Shown one piece after another: positions 45,425 through 59,954 of a DNA stretch of 64,000 nucleotides. Source of the DNA: Spongilla lacustris (Eukaryota; Porifera; Demospongiae; Spongillida; Spongillidae); assembly GCA_949361645.1 (NCBI GenBank), contig OX442435.1, forward strand, positions 6,397,045 to 6,461,044. The letters run 5' to 3'. The notes beneath the pieces are model-generated. The model ran no database searches and was not told where the DNA came from. It worked only from the letters and a program-made list of their open reading frames with translations. How positions within the stretch are numbered: position 1 is the stretch's first letter; each line of letters opens with the position of its first letter. The position numbers and the translations under genes were made by a program.

Positions 45425-46036
45425 ATTTAAAACAAATAACGGTTGATGTATTAAGGTGGCTGTATCCATGCATGTGTATCAAAAGGTTGCGTGCATGTAT
45501 TTGATTTATCTGTACATTGCACACCACTTTAGACTCCAATTCAATATGCAGCGTACAATTATGTCAATTAAGGGAGGGAGAAGTGGTGATGGAATTGGAG
45601 AGCCACCCCACTAATAGCGGCCTAAGAAAATACAATGTACAGCTTTTCCAGAACCAATACAGTTCTGATTAGGTGTATTGGGTCTGAAACAGCAATGTTT
45701 TCTGAGCAGGCCATGCAGTGTATAGGGTCTGAAAGTTAAACAAATGGGTATAGTTGTGCAAATTGACCATATGCATTTGCTAGCCATTCTCTACATTCAT
45801 GCTTGCTGTTTGCGTATCAATGCAACTCTTGCAGACTGCCGGTCCTTAGAGAGAACCTTCATAATACAGAACACACAAACAACTCCTGGAACGTTGAAAT
45901 AAATAATTTATAATTTGAAATAGAACATCTGAATACATGTATGTGAAAATGCACTCTACATACATTCGATCCCCTCACAGATTCACTCACATGTCATAAG
46001 GTTCCAAGAGGCAAGGCATACATGTATGCTCAAATA
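45425..46036. other. Convergent 3' intergenic region
   Basis: 612 bp between the stop codons of the plus-strand glycosyltransferase-like gene and the minus-strand ankyrin gene. Only a plus-strand AATAAA (45898) was noted. Confidence 0.5.
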
Positions 46037-49000
46037 TCACACATCTGTTACCCGTGAGTGCATGATAAGTGGTGCCTCCGACTGTCTGGACACATCGCTG
46101 TCATTGGGTGAGGTCTCCCTGGTGCTCACGTGACCAGGTGCTGATAACCTCAGGGCACCATCACTCCCCATGGAATCCAACAGCTTGGAGCCCTCCTCAG
46201 TCGGTGATGCCTCCCTCACCATGGCACCAAAGGAGCTGTGGCTAGAGGAGGGGCTTACGCTGCCACGGCGATGCTCACTGAGGTGCGGCAGTGAGGATGA
46301 GGGCACTGCCAAGAAAGAGGCGGTCTGCTCGGTGCTGATCTGGAACGATGGAGGTGATCCGAATGAGGAGGTGATGGGAAGGCTGGAGCTGGTCTTCGAC
46401 ATACATGTAAGGTGTAAGCTAGGGTCAGGAGTGGTCTCTGTAACAAAGGAGAGTACGAGTATACATGTATGTATGTGTGTGTACATGTGTATGTGTGTAT
46501 ATGTGTGAGTTGTGTGTGTATGTGTGTGTGCATGTGTGTGTACGTGTGTATGTGTGAGTGTGTGTGTATGTGTATGCGTGTCATGTGTGTGTGTATGTTG
46601 TACATGTTATGTGTGTGCGCATGTGTATGTGTGTATGTGTGTACATGTGTGTACATGTGTGTGTACATGTACATGTATGTGTGTACATGTACATGTGTGT
46701 ACATGTGTGTACATGTGTGTGTGCTATTCATCATGCCATGTTCCACACACAACACAGCTACAATGTATATAGAAGAACAAACTTAGGCAAATGTTGTAGA
46801 TGCATTTATATATACACCAATATTTAGTCTTTTTAAAGAATAGGTCAGAGAATGGAGAGCACAACTGTACAGCTTTTAACATGGAATACAGAGGTAACCC
46901 TCAATACCAACAATCCCTAAAATGTTAAGCAAGAACATCTACAAGTGGACCTGTGGTTAACCAACTGAAAATATGTGTGTGTTTAAGGAACATGTACATG
47001 TACATGTACATGTACATGTACAATGTACAATGTATTGTGGTTAACCAAACTGAACACCTGCATGAGTGGTTACATGCACAGTAGACCATAATGACATCTA
47101 CATGTACACATGTACGTACAATGTACACATGTACGTACAATGTACACATGTATGGGCTACATGTGTGTGGTTAACCAAATGAACTTCTACAAGTACATGT
47201 ACATGTACATGTACATGTACATGTACATGCAGACCTGAAGTGCAAACGCCTCGAGGTCACTATAGGTGGATCCAAGTGGTGTCTACATAACTGTGTGTTT
47301 CACATACAAGACATAAACATTCTGTAAATCAGCAACAATTACAAAAAAAAAAACATTTTATGCATTCGCATGTACTTCAGTTAAAGTTTGAATGCGTTAT
47401 TGTTATTGCTAAAGTGTGCTATGCATAGAAAACACAAAAGCATCTACCAGTGGTGTGAAGATGATCTCGAGAGAAAGGTGACACTCCATCCAAACAAAAG
47501 TTGTTGTATGCCATTTAATCTTTAATATTCAGACGTCCTTGATCTAGGACAAAAGTCCTAGATCCAGGACGCTATTATGTTACATTTATCTGAGCTTTGC
47601 AGGTAAGCTTATTAACTTTTGAGTCAGCCAAGTTATTCAGAACTGAATAAACTACATGTACTTGTATCCATAAAGATTTCTTACATACATGTAACAATTA
47701 AGTGCAGTCAAACTTTAACTGAAGTACATGTGAATGCATAAAATGTTTTTTTGTAATTGTTGCTGATTTACAGAATGTTTATGTCTTGTATGTGAAACAC
47801 ACAGTTATGTAGACACCACTTGGATCCACCTACATGTATAGTGACCTCATTGTATGGAGGCATTTGCATTTCAAGACTGCATGTACATGTAAATGTACTT
47901 GTAGAAGTTCATGAACAGAGAGATACAACACTTTAAATTTGCAACAAAATAGGACTGAAATCCTGCAATGCCCTGTTATGCCCAGCAGCAAAGGAAATAT
48001 GTCAAAAGGAATATAAGCTTATACGATGTTGGCATGTTCTATCGATTCATTTGGAATGTTTACAAGTGAAAAATCCATAAAAACATTAAGAACAATATTA
48101 ATTTAGGACACTTACAAAGGCAAATATCAAACTGAAGGTACATGTACCTGTGTGTGTGCTCTACCACAAGCAACAGTATTTCAGTTATGGAAGACAATAT
48201 GTATCATCAACAACATCATTACTCTTGGATGATGTACATGTAAGCATGCTACTGAGAAAAAAAATGATTCTAGCATTGCATGTGCCAGTGTGCCAAGCAA
48301 TGATTACTATAGCAAGGGTTCTGTAATCAAACTAGACCTCACATGTATAATCCGCTTAAAGTTTGGCAAACATAAAAATGCATTCCTACCGAAATCTGTA
48401 CGCAGAAGCATTAATTAATTGACAACATGCTGCGATCAACGATGCACTAAAACCAATTGTATCCATGCATGCTTCAGAATGAAATCTTCAAACCACACTT
48501 TTCTTGGCCAAAATTGATTATGAAAACCCTTCAAAGTCGGTCCTAGATCTAGGATGGTTATGCGACTAGATCTAGGACATTAGCCTGGAGATTAAAGGTT
48601 AAATTCCATCTGCTTACTTAAAAAATAAAGCCACACATACATGTACACAATGTACATGTAGGTCACGTCAGAAATTGTGTACCTCTAAGTGGGTTGTAAG
48701 GTGTGACCACCACTTTGCACAGCTCTTCACTTGCAGACACCACACGTACAGTGCAGGTGAGGGATGCTCTGGGCTGCCTTGGGTCCAAGAAGAACCTCTG
48801 ACGGGGAGGGTACAGGTGGGAGAAGCTGAAGCCTTCATCCGCGTCGTGGGAGATGCACAGACTGCTGCAGTTGATCTATTGCAAAATAAATGGTCATTGG
48901 TACTATGTGCTCATTGGTACTATGTGCTCATTGGTGCTATGTGCTCATTGGTACTATGTGCTCATTGGTGCTATGTGCTCATTGGTACTATGTGCTCATT

Positions 49001-52000
49001 GGTACTATGTGCTCATTGGTACCATGTGCTCATTGGTGCTATGTGCTCATTGGTACTCTGTGCTCATTGGTACTATGTGCTCATTGGTACTATGTGCTCA
49101 TTGGTACTCTGTGCTCATTGGTGCTATGTGCTCATTGGTACTCTGTGCTCATTGGTACTATGTGCTCATTGGTACTATGTGCTCATTGGTACTCTGTGCT
49201 CATTGGTACTATGTGCTCATTGGTACTATGTGCTCATTGGTGCTATGTGCTCATTGGTACTCTGTGCTCATTGGTACTATGTGCTCATTGGTACTCTGTG
49301 CTCATTGGTACTATGTGCTCATTGGTACTCTGTGCTCATTGGTGCTATGTGCTCATTGGTGCTATGTGCTCATTGGTACCATGTGCTCATTGGTACCATG
49401 TGCTCATTGGACATGCTGGCGAGCTAAAATTAATATCATCTTAACCTTTAATCTCCAGACGTCCTACGAGTAGATGCAAAAAAAATAATTACTTTTTAGC
49501 AAACAGAGAACAGAACAAAAACTCATTGTACTGTAGGGTCATTGTCTTACGCGTAGGACGCAAGAATTTTTAGTGAACCCACATGAACAGAGAAAAAACC
49601 AAAAAAACCTCATTGTACTGTAGAAATGATTATTAATTCTGGTATTTCCTTGCAATTCTTCAAAGATTGTCAAGTACAGTCAATACTGCATTGCCAAAAG
49701 ATGTGCTTTTGGTACATTGCAAAGCAACTACAAGTACCAACAAGTAATGTTGGAAAGATCAGAACGACATGTTAAAAGAAGGGGGTAGTAAGACAGGTCT
49801 TTGGCACTAAGCAAATAAAACAGTACAATTTAGATTGGGAATTTGCTACATGTAGCTCCACAAGCATGTGAACGATACGCATTTGTCACCTGCGTTTTCT
49901 GGATGAATCTTGAATTTAACGTAAAGTGTGTTATCGGTAAAAATGGCAAAACTGATTGGAGTTAGAACACTTCCATAGAATGCATAAAGTAGCACACACT
50001 CAAAAACATTCAAAGTTAAACTTGTCATAATTTTTTATGTGACAATTAAATTGTCTGCATAATCATTTCTAAGAACCGCATCCATTTGATTGCATCACGT
50101 ACCAAAGGGTCTGATTTTTAAAATAGATTGACAATTGGTAAATTTAGCATGATACATGTACATGTAGTCACATCAAACAACAGTAGAGAAATGGATGCCA
50201 AAAACCTGCATTTCTATTTATAATGAATTTTCAAATATTGGTCCTATGCATAGGGCTTGGCCCTGGAGATAAAAGGCTAAATAATGATTAAGATCTCCAA
50301 AACCCTCCTAGATCAAGTACATGTACATTGCAAAAATCAAGTAATCAAGATTTCAATTTTGAATAACTCCTAAATGGAAGTAGTTAATAAATGAAAGTTT
50401 GCTTTTAACTAACCTACATGTACCCACCCTACATTTATTTAAATGAGTAGTAGTCATTATATCTTGATTTAGTGGTTTGAATTTATTAATAAATTTGCCT
50501 GATTGTGTTCCTAATTACATGTAGATGTTCTAGGAATGTAATTTTGATTTTAGCTAATGAGATGTTCTTATTTACATGAAGTTTCGTTACTTCAGCATTT
50601 GAGCATTATTAGAACACTTTGTTATTTTCCTTGCTGTTGAATATCCTGTACCACAAGCAGGCTACCAAGGCAACACACCTGCTCGGAATCTCTGGCAGTG
50701 ATCTCCCACTCCTCTGGTCGATTCAAAATGACGTCCAAAGTAACACACTCTGCTTTGAGGTCAAACAACTTCTCATCGTGCTTCAGTGAAGCAGCCTCCA
50801 CCTCACCCCTCACAGCCTACAGGGGGACCAATGAGTACGATATGAGCAGGGGTGTGCGGGTATGAGGGGTGGGTGGGGGTATACATGTATGAGGAGGGGT
50901 GGGTGGGAGATATACATGTATAAGGGGTGGGTGGTGGGTATGAGGGGTGGGTGGTGGGTATGAGGGGTGGGTGGTGGGTATGAGGGGTGGGTGGGGGTAT
51001 GGGTGGGTGGGGGGATATGTACATAAATGAGGGGTGGGTGGGGGATATACATGTACATGTATGAGGGCCTTCCATGCAAAGTAGGGTACCTCTGTGATGC
51101 AGTTACATGTTTACACACATACATGGCCCCCAACAAATGACATTCAATGCCATGTGTAATTTTTTTAAAATCATAGTGTAATTTATCAAAATCAACTAAG
51201 GATGCCTATTGCACACAATTACATGTACACATTTGTGTCAATATGGGTCTTTTCTTAACCCCTTCAAACTCCTTGAGGCCTCCCCATATGGCCTTGTGAT
51301 TAAATGCATGTACACATCTCCATAACCATGACACAACCTTAATATAACCAATGAACAGCACTAGTGGGTATGGAGATATGTTCATTTAAACATGGGCCAT
51401 TTATTGGTGGGGCTGGGAGGGGTTGATGCTTATATGCAATACTCTACAGCTGGCATGAGGGCAGGCCACACATACATGTACATGCATGAGGGTAGGCCAC
51501 ACATAAATGCATGAGGGTAGACCACACATACATGTACATGAGGGTAGACCAAAGCCGCCATACACCCCGACTGCACAAAGCTAGGTGTGGCCCATGTACA
51601 TGTACATGTACATGTACAACTACATTTATGTAAACCTGGCGACAGAATAAGGTGGAAATGTACATGTATTACATAGCAGCTCAAACTATAAAGCTTATGC
51701 TAGAGTGTGAACATGTGAACAGTACAGTGTCTTCTCCACAGCACCACAGTGTGTTCTCCACAGCACCACAATGTGTTCTCCACAGCACCACAGTGTGTTC
51801 TCCACAGCACCACAATGTGTTCTCCACAGCACCACAGTGTGTTCTCCACAGCACCACAATGTGTTCTCCACAGCACCAGTGTGTTCTCCACAGCACCAGT
51901 GTGTTCTCCACAGCACCACAATGTGTTCTCCACAGCACCACAATGTGTTCTCCACAGCACCACAATGTGTTCTCCACAGCACCACAATGTGTTCTCCACA

Positions 52001-55000
52001 GCACCACAATGTGTTCTCCACAGCACCAGTGTGTTCTCCACAGCACCACAGTGTGTTCTCCACAGCACCACAGTGTGTTCTCAACAGCACCACAATGTGT
52101 TCTCCACACCACCACAATGTGTTCTCCACAGCACCACAATGTGTTCTCCACAGCACCAGTGTGTTCTCCACAGCACCACAATGTGTTCTCCACAGCACCA
52201 CAGTGTGTTCTCCACAGCACCACAATGTGTTCTCCACAGCACCACAATGTGTTCTCCACAGCACCACAATGTGTTCTCCACAGCACCACAATGTGTTCTC
52301 CACAGCACCAGTGTGTTCTCCACAGCACCACAGTGTGTTCTCCACAGCACCACAGTGTGTTCTCCACAGCACCACAATGTGTTCTCCACAGCACCACAAT
52401 GTGTTCTCCACAGCACCACAATGTGTTCTCCACAGCACCACAATGTATTCTCCACAGCACCACAGTGTGTTCTCCACAGCACCACAATGTGTTCTCCACA
52501 GCACCACAATGTGTTCTCCACAGCACCACAGTGTGTTCTCCACAGCACCACAGTGTGTTCTCCACAGCACCACAATGTGTTCTCCACAGCACCACAATGT
52601 ATTCTCCACAGCACCAGTGGTTCTCCACAGCACCACAATGTGTTCTCCACAGCACCACAGTGTGTTCTCCACAGCACCACAGTGTGTTCTCCACAGCACC
52701 ACAATGTGTTCTCCACAGCACCACAGTGTGTTCTCAACAGCACCACTATGTGTTCTCCACAGCACCACAGTGTGTTCTCCACAGCACCACAATGTGTTCT
52801 CCACAGCACCAGTGTGTTCTCCACAGCACCACAGTGTGTTCTCCACAGCACCACAATGTGTTCTCCACAGCACCACAGTGTGTTCTCAACAGCACCACAA
52901 TGTGTTCTCCACAGCACCAGTGTGTTCTCCACAGCACCAGTGTGTTCTCCACAGCACCACAATGTGTTCTCCACAGCACCACAATGTGTTCTCCACAGCA
53001 CCACAATGTGTTCTCCACAGCACCACAATGTGTTCTCCACAGCACCACAATGTGTTCTCCACAGCACCACAATGTGTTCTCCACAGCACCACAGTGTGTT
53101 CTCCACAGCACCACAGTGTGTTCTCCACAGCACCACAGTGTGTTCTCCACAGCACCAGTATGTTCTCCACAGCACCACAATGTGTTCTCCACAGCACTAC
53201 AGTGTGTTCTCCACAGCACCACAATGTGTTCTCCACAGCACCACAATGTGTTCTCCACAGCACCACAATGTGTTCTCCACAGCACCACAATGTGTTCTCA
53301 CAGCACCACAGTGTGTTCTCCACAGCACCACAGTGTGTTCTCCACAGCACCACAGTGTGTTCTCCACAGCACCAGTATGTTCTCCACAGCACCACAATGT
53401 GTTCTCCACAGCACCACAGTGTGTTCTCCACAGCACCACAGTGTGTTCTCCACAGCACCAGTGTGTTCTCCACAGCACCACAGTGTGTTCTCCACAGCAC
53501 CACAGTGTGTTCTCCACAGCACCACAGTGTGTTCTCCACAGCACCACAGTGTGTTCTCCACAGCACCACAGTGTGTTCTCCACAGCACCACAGTGTGTTC
53601 TCCACAGCACCACAGTGTGTTCTCCACAGCACCACAGTGTGTTCTCCACAGCACCACAGTGTGTTCTCCACAGCACCACAGTGTGTTCTCCACAGCACCA
53701 CAATGTGTTCTCCACAGCACCACAGTGTGTTCTCCACAGCACCACAATGTGTTCTCCACAGCACCACAGTGTGTTCTCAACAGCACCACAATGTGTTCTC
53801 CACAGCACCAGTGTGTTCTCCACAGCACCAGTGTGTTCTCCACAGCACCACAATGTGTTCTCCACAGCACCACAATGTGTTCTCCACAGCACCACAATGT
53901 GTTCTCCACAGCACCACAATGTTTTCTCCACAGCACCACAATGTGTTCTCCACAGCACCACAGTGTGTTCTCCACAGCACCACAGTGTGTTCTCCACAGC
54001 ACCACAGTGTGTTCTCCACAGCACCAGTATGTTCTCCACAGCACCACAATGTGTTCTCCACAGCACCACAGTGTGTTCTCCACAGCACCACAATGTGTTC
54101 TCCACAGCACCACAATGTGTTCTCCACAGCACCACAATGTGTTCTCCACAGCACCACAGTGTGTTCTCCACAGCACCACAGTGTGTTCTCCACAGCACCA
54201 CAGTGTGTTCTCCACAGCACCAGTATGTTCTCCACAGCACCACAATGTGTTCTCCACAGCACCACAGTGTGTTCTCCACAGCACCACAGTGTGTTCTCCA
54301 CAACACCAGTGTGTTCTCCACAGCACCACAGTGTGTTCTCCACAGCACCAGTGTGTTCTCCACAGCACCACAGTGTGTTCTCCACAGCACCACAGTGTGT
54401 TCTCCACAGCACCACAGTGTGTTCTCCACAGCACCACAGTGTGTTCTCCACAGCACCACAGTGTGTTCTCCACAGCACCACAGTGTGTTCTCCACAGCAC
54501 CACAGTGTGTTCTCCACAGCACCACAGTGTGTTCTCCACAGCACCACAGTGTGTTCTCCACAGCACCACAGTGTGTTCTCCACAGCACCACAGTGTGTTC
54601 TCCACAGCACCAGTATGTTCTCCACAGCACCACAATGTGTTCTCCACAGCACCACAGTGTGTTCTCCCCAGCACCACAATGTGTTCTCCACAGCACCGCA
54701 GTGTGTTCTCCACAGCACCACAGTGTGTTCTCCACAGCACCACATGCAAGACTACAACAACTTAAAGGTTTACTAGCACAACGGTGAAGTGCATCAATTA
54801 CTGCATACATGTAGGTAACTAACTATCGGTCTTTATTAAAAAGCCATAGTTTGTGTTTGAGCTACATGTACATGTAATGCAGTAGTATAATATAAGTGTA
54901 ATGGCAGGTCACTTGGGGTAGTACTTACAGTGTTCCTCTCCCCCTTCCCCCTCCCCATTCCTCCTCACTCCCACCTTCCTCCACAGCCCCTCCACCCCAC

Positions 55001-58000
55001 ACCCTTCTCCCCCTTCACTCCCCTCCATCTTTCCTTCACAACAAAAGTCAACATACCAAGATCACCCCTCACCGTGGTAACAGAAGGAAGCCGCATCCCA
55101 ACATAGACCACCAGATCGAATCCCTTCACGTGTGAGGGAGCCTCCTGCCCCATGTACGCCACAGTGAGGCAGCACTTGAGGGGCAGGGAGGGGGAGGGGA
55201 ACAAAGGGGGAGCAAGGGGAACGGAGGGGGAGGGGAACAGACCCTCCTCCAGCCTCACAGCCACAGCAAACAGAGACACGCCCGTCAGCTGACAAGTAAA
55301 ACGCATGCCGCCATTAGGCAGCGATCTGAGGGAGGAATTGGCCAGAGGGGTAAGGGTACCGGCCCCCACACAAGACTGAGGGGAGTCCAGCCTGAGGGAT
55401 GCGTTGGATGGAAGTGCCGTCACAATGGTGAGCAGGTGGGTAGCCTCCTCCCCCACCCTGACGGCAGAGGGCAGGACCAAGGTGATGGGGCACAACCCCT
55501 GAGTCTTGCAGCTGACAAAGCAGATTGGGCTGACGATGAAGTACCCCCGGGGGCACGTGTAGCTGGACTGCATACCGGCACAGAGCCACACCTCCACCTC
55601 GGCCCCCTCCCTGCCCGGCTGCTTCCAGTAACTGCTGTTGAGCTTGAGCTTGATGCCATGTTGGGGGGACACCAGCTGCCTGCTGGATTGGGTCAAGGTC
55701 ACCTGGTGCTTTGGGAGGATGAACTGAATGTCTGGAGGGGGCTCAACACAGACTGAAAGGGAAGGAAGGGTGTGAGGGAAAGGGAGAGGGGAGGAGGGCC
55801 CAGGGGAGGGAGAGGGGAGGAGGGCCCAGGGGAGGGAGAGGGGATGAAGACCCCAGGGGGGGGAGGGGGAGGTTGGAGAGAGGAGGGATGCAGAACAGGA
55901 ATAAGATACAGAGACGTGGTATCCAGGTTGTGAGGAGAGAGGGGAGAGGGATGGGAGGGAGAGGGTGGCAGGGGAGGGGAGAGAAGAGGGAGTGTAAGGT
56001 ACACGTACTTGTAGGAGGGAAGAAAGGGAGAAGGACAGAGGAATAAGAGATAAAATAAAGTACACGTAAGGTGTGGTGTGGAAGGTGTGGAAGGTGTGGA
56101 AGGTGTGGAAGGTGTGGAAGGTGTGGAAGGAGTGTAAGGTGTGGAAGGTGTGGAAGGTGTGGAAGGTGTGAAAGGTGTGGAAGGTGTGGAAGGTGTGGAA
56201 GGTGTGGAAGGTGTGGAAGGTGTGGAAGGTGTGGAAGGTGTGGAAGGTGTGGAAGGTGTGGAAGGTGTGGAAGGTGTGGAAGGTGTGGAAGGTGTGGAAG
56301 GTGTGGAAGGTGTGGAAGGTGTGGAAGGTGTGGAAGGTGTGGAAGGTGTGGAAGGTGTGGAAGGTGTGGAAGGTGTGGAAGGTGTGGAAGGAGGGAAGGT
56401 GTGGAAGGTGTGGAAGGTGTGGAAGGTGTGGAAGGTGTGGAAGGTGTGGAAGGTGTGGAAGGTGTGGAAGGTGTGGAAGGTGTGGAAGGTGTGGAAGGTG
56501 TGGAAGGTGTGGAAGGTGTGGAAGGTGTGGAAGGTGTGGAAGGTGTGGAAGGTGTGGAAGGAGGGAAGGTGTGGAAGGTGTGGAAGGTGTGGAAGGTGTG
56601 GAAGGTGTGGAAGGAGGGAAGGTGTGGAAGGTGTGGAAGGAGGGAAGGTGTGGAAGGAGGGAAGGTATGGAAGGAGGGAAGGTGTGGAAGGAGGGAAGGT
56701 ATGGAAGGAGGGAAGGTGTGGGAGGTGTGGAAGGTGTGGAAGGAGGGAAGGTGTGGAAGGAGGGAAGGTGTGGAAGGAGGGAAGGTGTGGAAGGAGGGAA
56801 GGTGTGGAAAGAGGGAAGGTGTGGAAGGAGGGAAGGTGTGGAAGGAGGGAAGGTGTGGAAGGAGGGAAGGTGTGGAAGGAGGGAAGGTGTGGAAGGAGGG
56901 AAGGTGTGGAAGAAGGGAAGGTGTGGAAGGAGGGAAGGTGTGGAAGGAGATTGAGGCAGGCAGTGATGTAATGTACAGTAAGAGATTGAGTGAGAAGTCC
57001 CCATGGTTGTAAGGAGACAGGGGGGGCCATCACACACAGGGGGGCCATCACACACAGGGGAGGCCATCACTCACCATTCTGCCAATCAATGCTCCCACTT
57101 CTGCTAACATTTTCTGCAAGCTCTCCAGAGACATACACTGGCTTCTTGACCAGGCCATAGGGCAGGGTCATGGAGCGAGGCCTGCTGATGCCAGTCAAAG
57201 ATGGCCGCCTTCTAATGGCCCCTGGCTACAGGAAGCAATCATATGTAACCTGTTCAGGACATCATGGTATCTCTTGGTACAAACATATGTATACACACAC
57301 ACACCAATCCCCACATCATACAGTAGATTTAATAATCTACACACACACACACACTCACACACACTCACACACATATATACACACACCAATCCCCACATCA
57401 TACAGTAGATTTAATAATCTACACACACACACACACACTCACACATATACATACACACACAACCATAGATAGATGATAGAATAAATGGATCAATTGGAAA
57501 CTAGACGGGTTATACCACACTAGCTACTGTAGCTACCCCGCTGATTAAGCCATCAACTAGAGAATAAAGCTGTAGAACAAACCTATCTTTCAAGCCTCTC
57601 TAAGCTAAAGTTACTAAGACAGACAAAAGTGATGTCACATGTGTATTTACATGTACGCATAGTTTACAATCCATTTAACAGATACATGTACACATACAGT
57701 ATCAGTCAGAAAATTTTCCCTCATATGTACACACACTCATGCCCACACAACATTAGACATGTATCGATTACATAATCAAGGTAATTAAATCAGCAACACC
57801 CACAGGTGGAAAGTACATGTATGTATAAATATGCTGCAAGTACATGTATATGTACTTTGTGAACACCAGGCGTAGGTGATGTGAACACCAGGTGTAGGTG
57901 TAGGTGATGTGAACACCAGGTGTAGGTGATGTGAACACCAGGTGTAGGTGTAGGTGATGTGAGCACCAGGTGTAGGTGTTGGTGATGTGAACACCAGGTG

Positions 58001-59921
58001 TAGGTGTAGGTGATGTGAACACCAGGTGTCGGTGTAGGTGATGTGAGCACCAGGTGTAGATGTAGGTGATGTGAGCACCAGATGTAGGTGTAGGTGATGT
58101 GAACACCAGGTGTAGGTGTAGGTGATGTGAGCACCAGGTGTAGGTGTAGGTGATGTGAATGTTCACCAGGTGTAGGTGTAGGTGATGTGAACACCAGGTG
58201 TAGGTGCCTGATCATGTGCACACACATGTACACACATGTCCATGCACACACACCTTGGGAGACCTGTCTCCAAGTGTACTCTCCTCACCACTTGCACTTC
58301 GATGGTACGGCATCTGGACAGTCAAAAAGCTGTTACTGCTCAGGGCATGTTGAATGACGGTATCAGGTGGCTCTAAATAGAACAAAATAGCGTCCCATGG
58401 CATGGCCACTACTATTACAGGTGTGCCTCACTTGTGTGAGGTTTGGTCACAGAGAAACACAGGGCGTTCTGGAAGAGATTGGCAAGGTCGTGAGGGGTGT
58501 GGCCATCCATGTCCTTTGCTAGAAGGTCAGTGCCCTTGTTCACCAGGACCTCCATGGACTTATAACAACCCAACATGGCTGCTCGATGAGCTGCTGTCTG
58601 GCCAAACTGAAGTGTAAAAAAAAAAACTTCACTACACACACAGTGTAGACTCCACCCCTTAGTGTAGACTCCGCCCCTTAGTGTAGACTACACCCCTTAG
58701 TGTAAACCCGCCCCTTGGTGTAGACCACGCCCCTTGGTGTAGACCACGCCCTTTAGTGTAGACTACACCCCTTAGTGTAAACCCGCCCCTTGGTGTAGAC
58801 CACGCCCCTTGGTGTAGACCACGCCCTTTAGTGTAGACCACGCCCCTTGTGTAGACCCCGCCCCTTAGTACAGTACATACATGTGGGGCATATGGAAGGT
58901 ACATGTGGGCAGTACAATTCCTTTGACTGGTAACATTTGAATAGTGCTTGAAATGTAATCTACATGTAGTTTCAATGCTGTCCAAATCATGAATTCATGA
59001 AGTGAACAAAATTACAAACACCAATACATTTACCTGCAGATCAGTGTTTTATACCCAATGACGTCACCATCACCCAATGAAGTCACAGTGCGGGCACACG
59101 TACATTGTTTACAGCCTTCATCAGTTCCGCACGGTGTTGAAGGACACTCTGCACAATGTCCCTTTGGTTCCCCGCAGCTGCATGGTGCAGGACAGAGTTA
59201 CCATTGCTGTCCCGGGATGTGCAGTCTGCATTGCACCCGAGGAGAAATGCGACCATGGAAACGGGCCCCCTCAAACAGGCTATGTGGAGCGGCGTCTCCC
59301 TAAAGGATGTGGGCGTGTCCACACTGCATCGCCCCTCCCTGATCAGATACTCGACCACCGGCTGCTTCCTGTTGTACGCGGCGATGTGGATGGCCTGGAA
59401 CCCCCTCTGTGGGGAAGTGGTGGAGGTGGGTGTGACACACACACAACAAGGTTCAGTACATACGTATACGTGATCTACTACTGGTAATAATAGACCGAGC
59501 GGGATACAGGAACTGGTCTGTATATAGGGAGCTGCTTTTTCAGTGAGGAAGCACTGGGTATAGCAGCTTGGTGTGTGTGGGGGGGGGGGGGGGGGTAAGT
59601 TTCACATCAAGATATCTCACCTCACCACTGTCCTTGGTACATTCCACACACTCTCAAAGGCAAACTGTCTACATGGAAACACATGCACATGTACATTGCA
59701 TATGCATTACAACAGCAGTGATTGCTCACAAGTGAATCTAAATCAAAATGTAGGCACCTATCAACATGCACATGCATGCACACAACACATGCACACACAC
59801 AACACATGCACACACACACAACACATGCACACACACATACACACAGTGTGTATGTATAAATTGTACATATGTGAATATTGGGGCCGGTGTACACGTACAA
59901 CACCCACACCCACACACACAG

Positions 59922-59954
<33 letters not shown>

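Noticed and set aside
46255..46827. Cys/Val- and His/Thr-rich ORFs
   Set aside because: Translations of the TG/CA microsatellite; only the part up to 46437 on the minus strand is coding.
48896..49408. CRISPR array
   Set aside because: Units are contiguous without unique spacers and the genome is eukaryotic.
48675..49473. ORFs of 184-250 codons with repeated CSLVLCAHWYYVLIG
   Set aside because: Products of the 17-bp minisatellite; the real coding segment here is the minus-strand exon 48875-48683.
51652..54787. Very long ORFs (about 1000 codons) in three plus frames and several minus frames
   Set aside because: They are translations of the 22/19-bp minisatellite, open in many frames at once; no codon bias or domain, and they lie in an intron.
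56071..57012. Plus-strand ORFs rich in CGR or VEG repeats
   Set aside because: Frame translations of the GGTGTGGAA array.
54965..57070. A 701-codon minus-strand ORF with HTFHTF/PSTPST repeats
   Set aside because: Only 55752-55073 is a supported exon; the rest is the 9-bp minisatellite and purine-rich intron sequence.
57768..58251. Minus-strand ORFs with HLHLVFTSPTPTPG repeats
   Set aside because: Translations of the 28-bp minisatellite.
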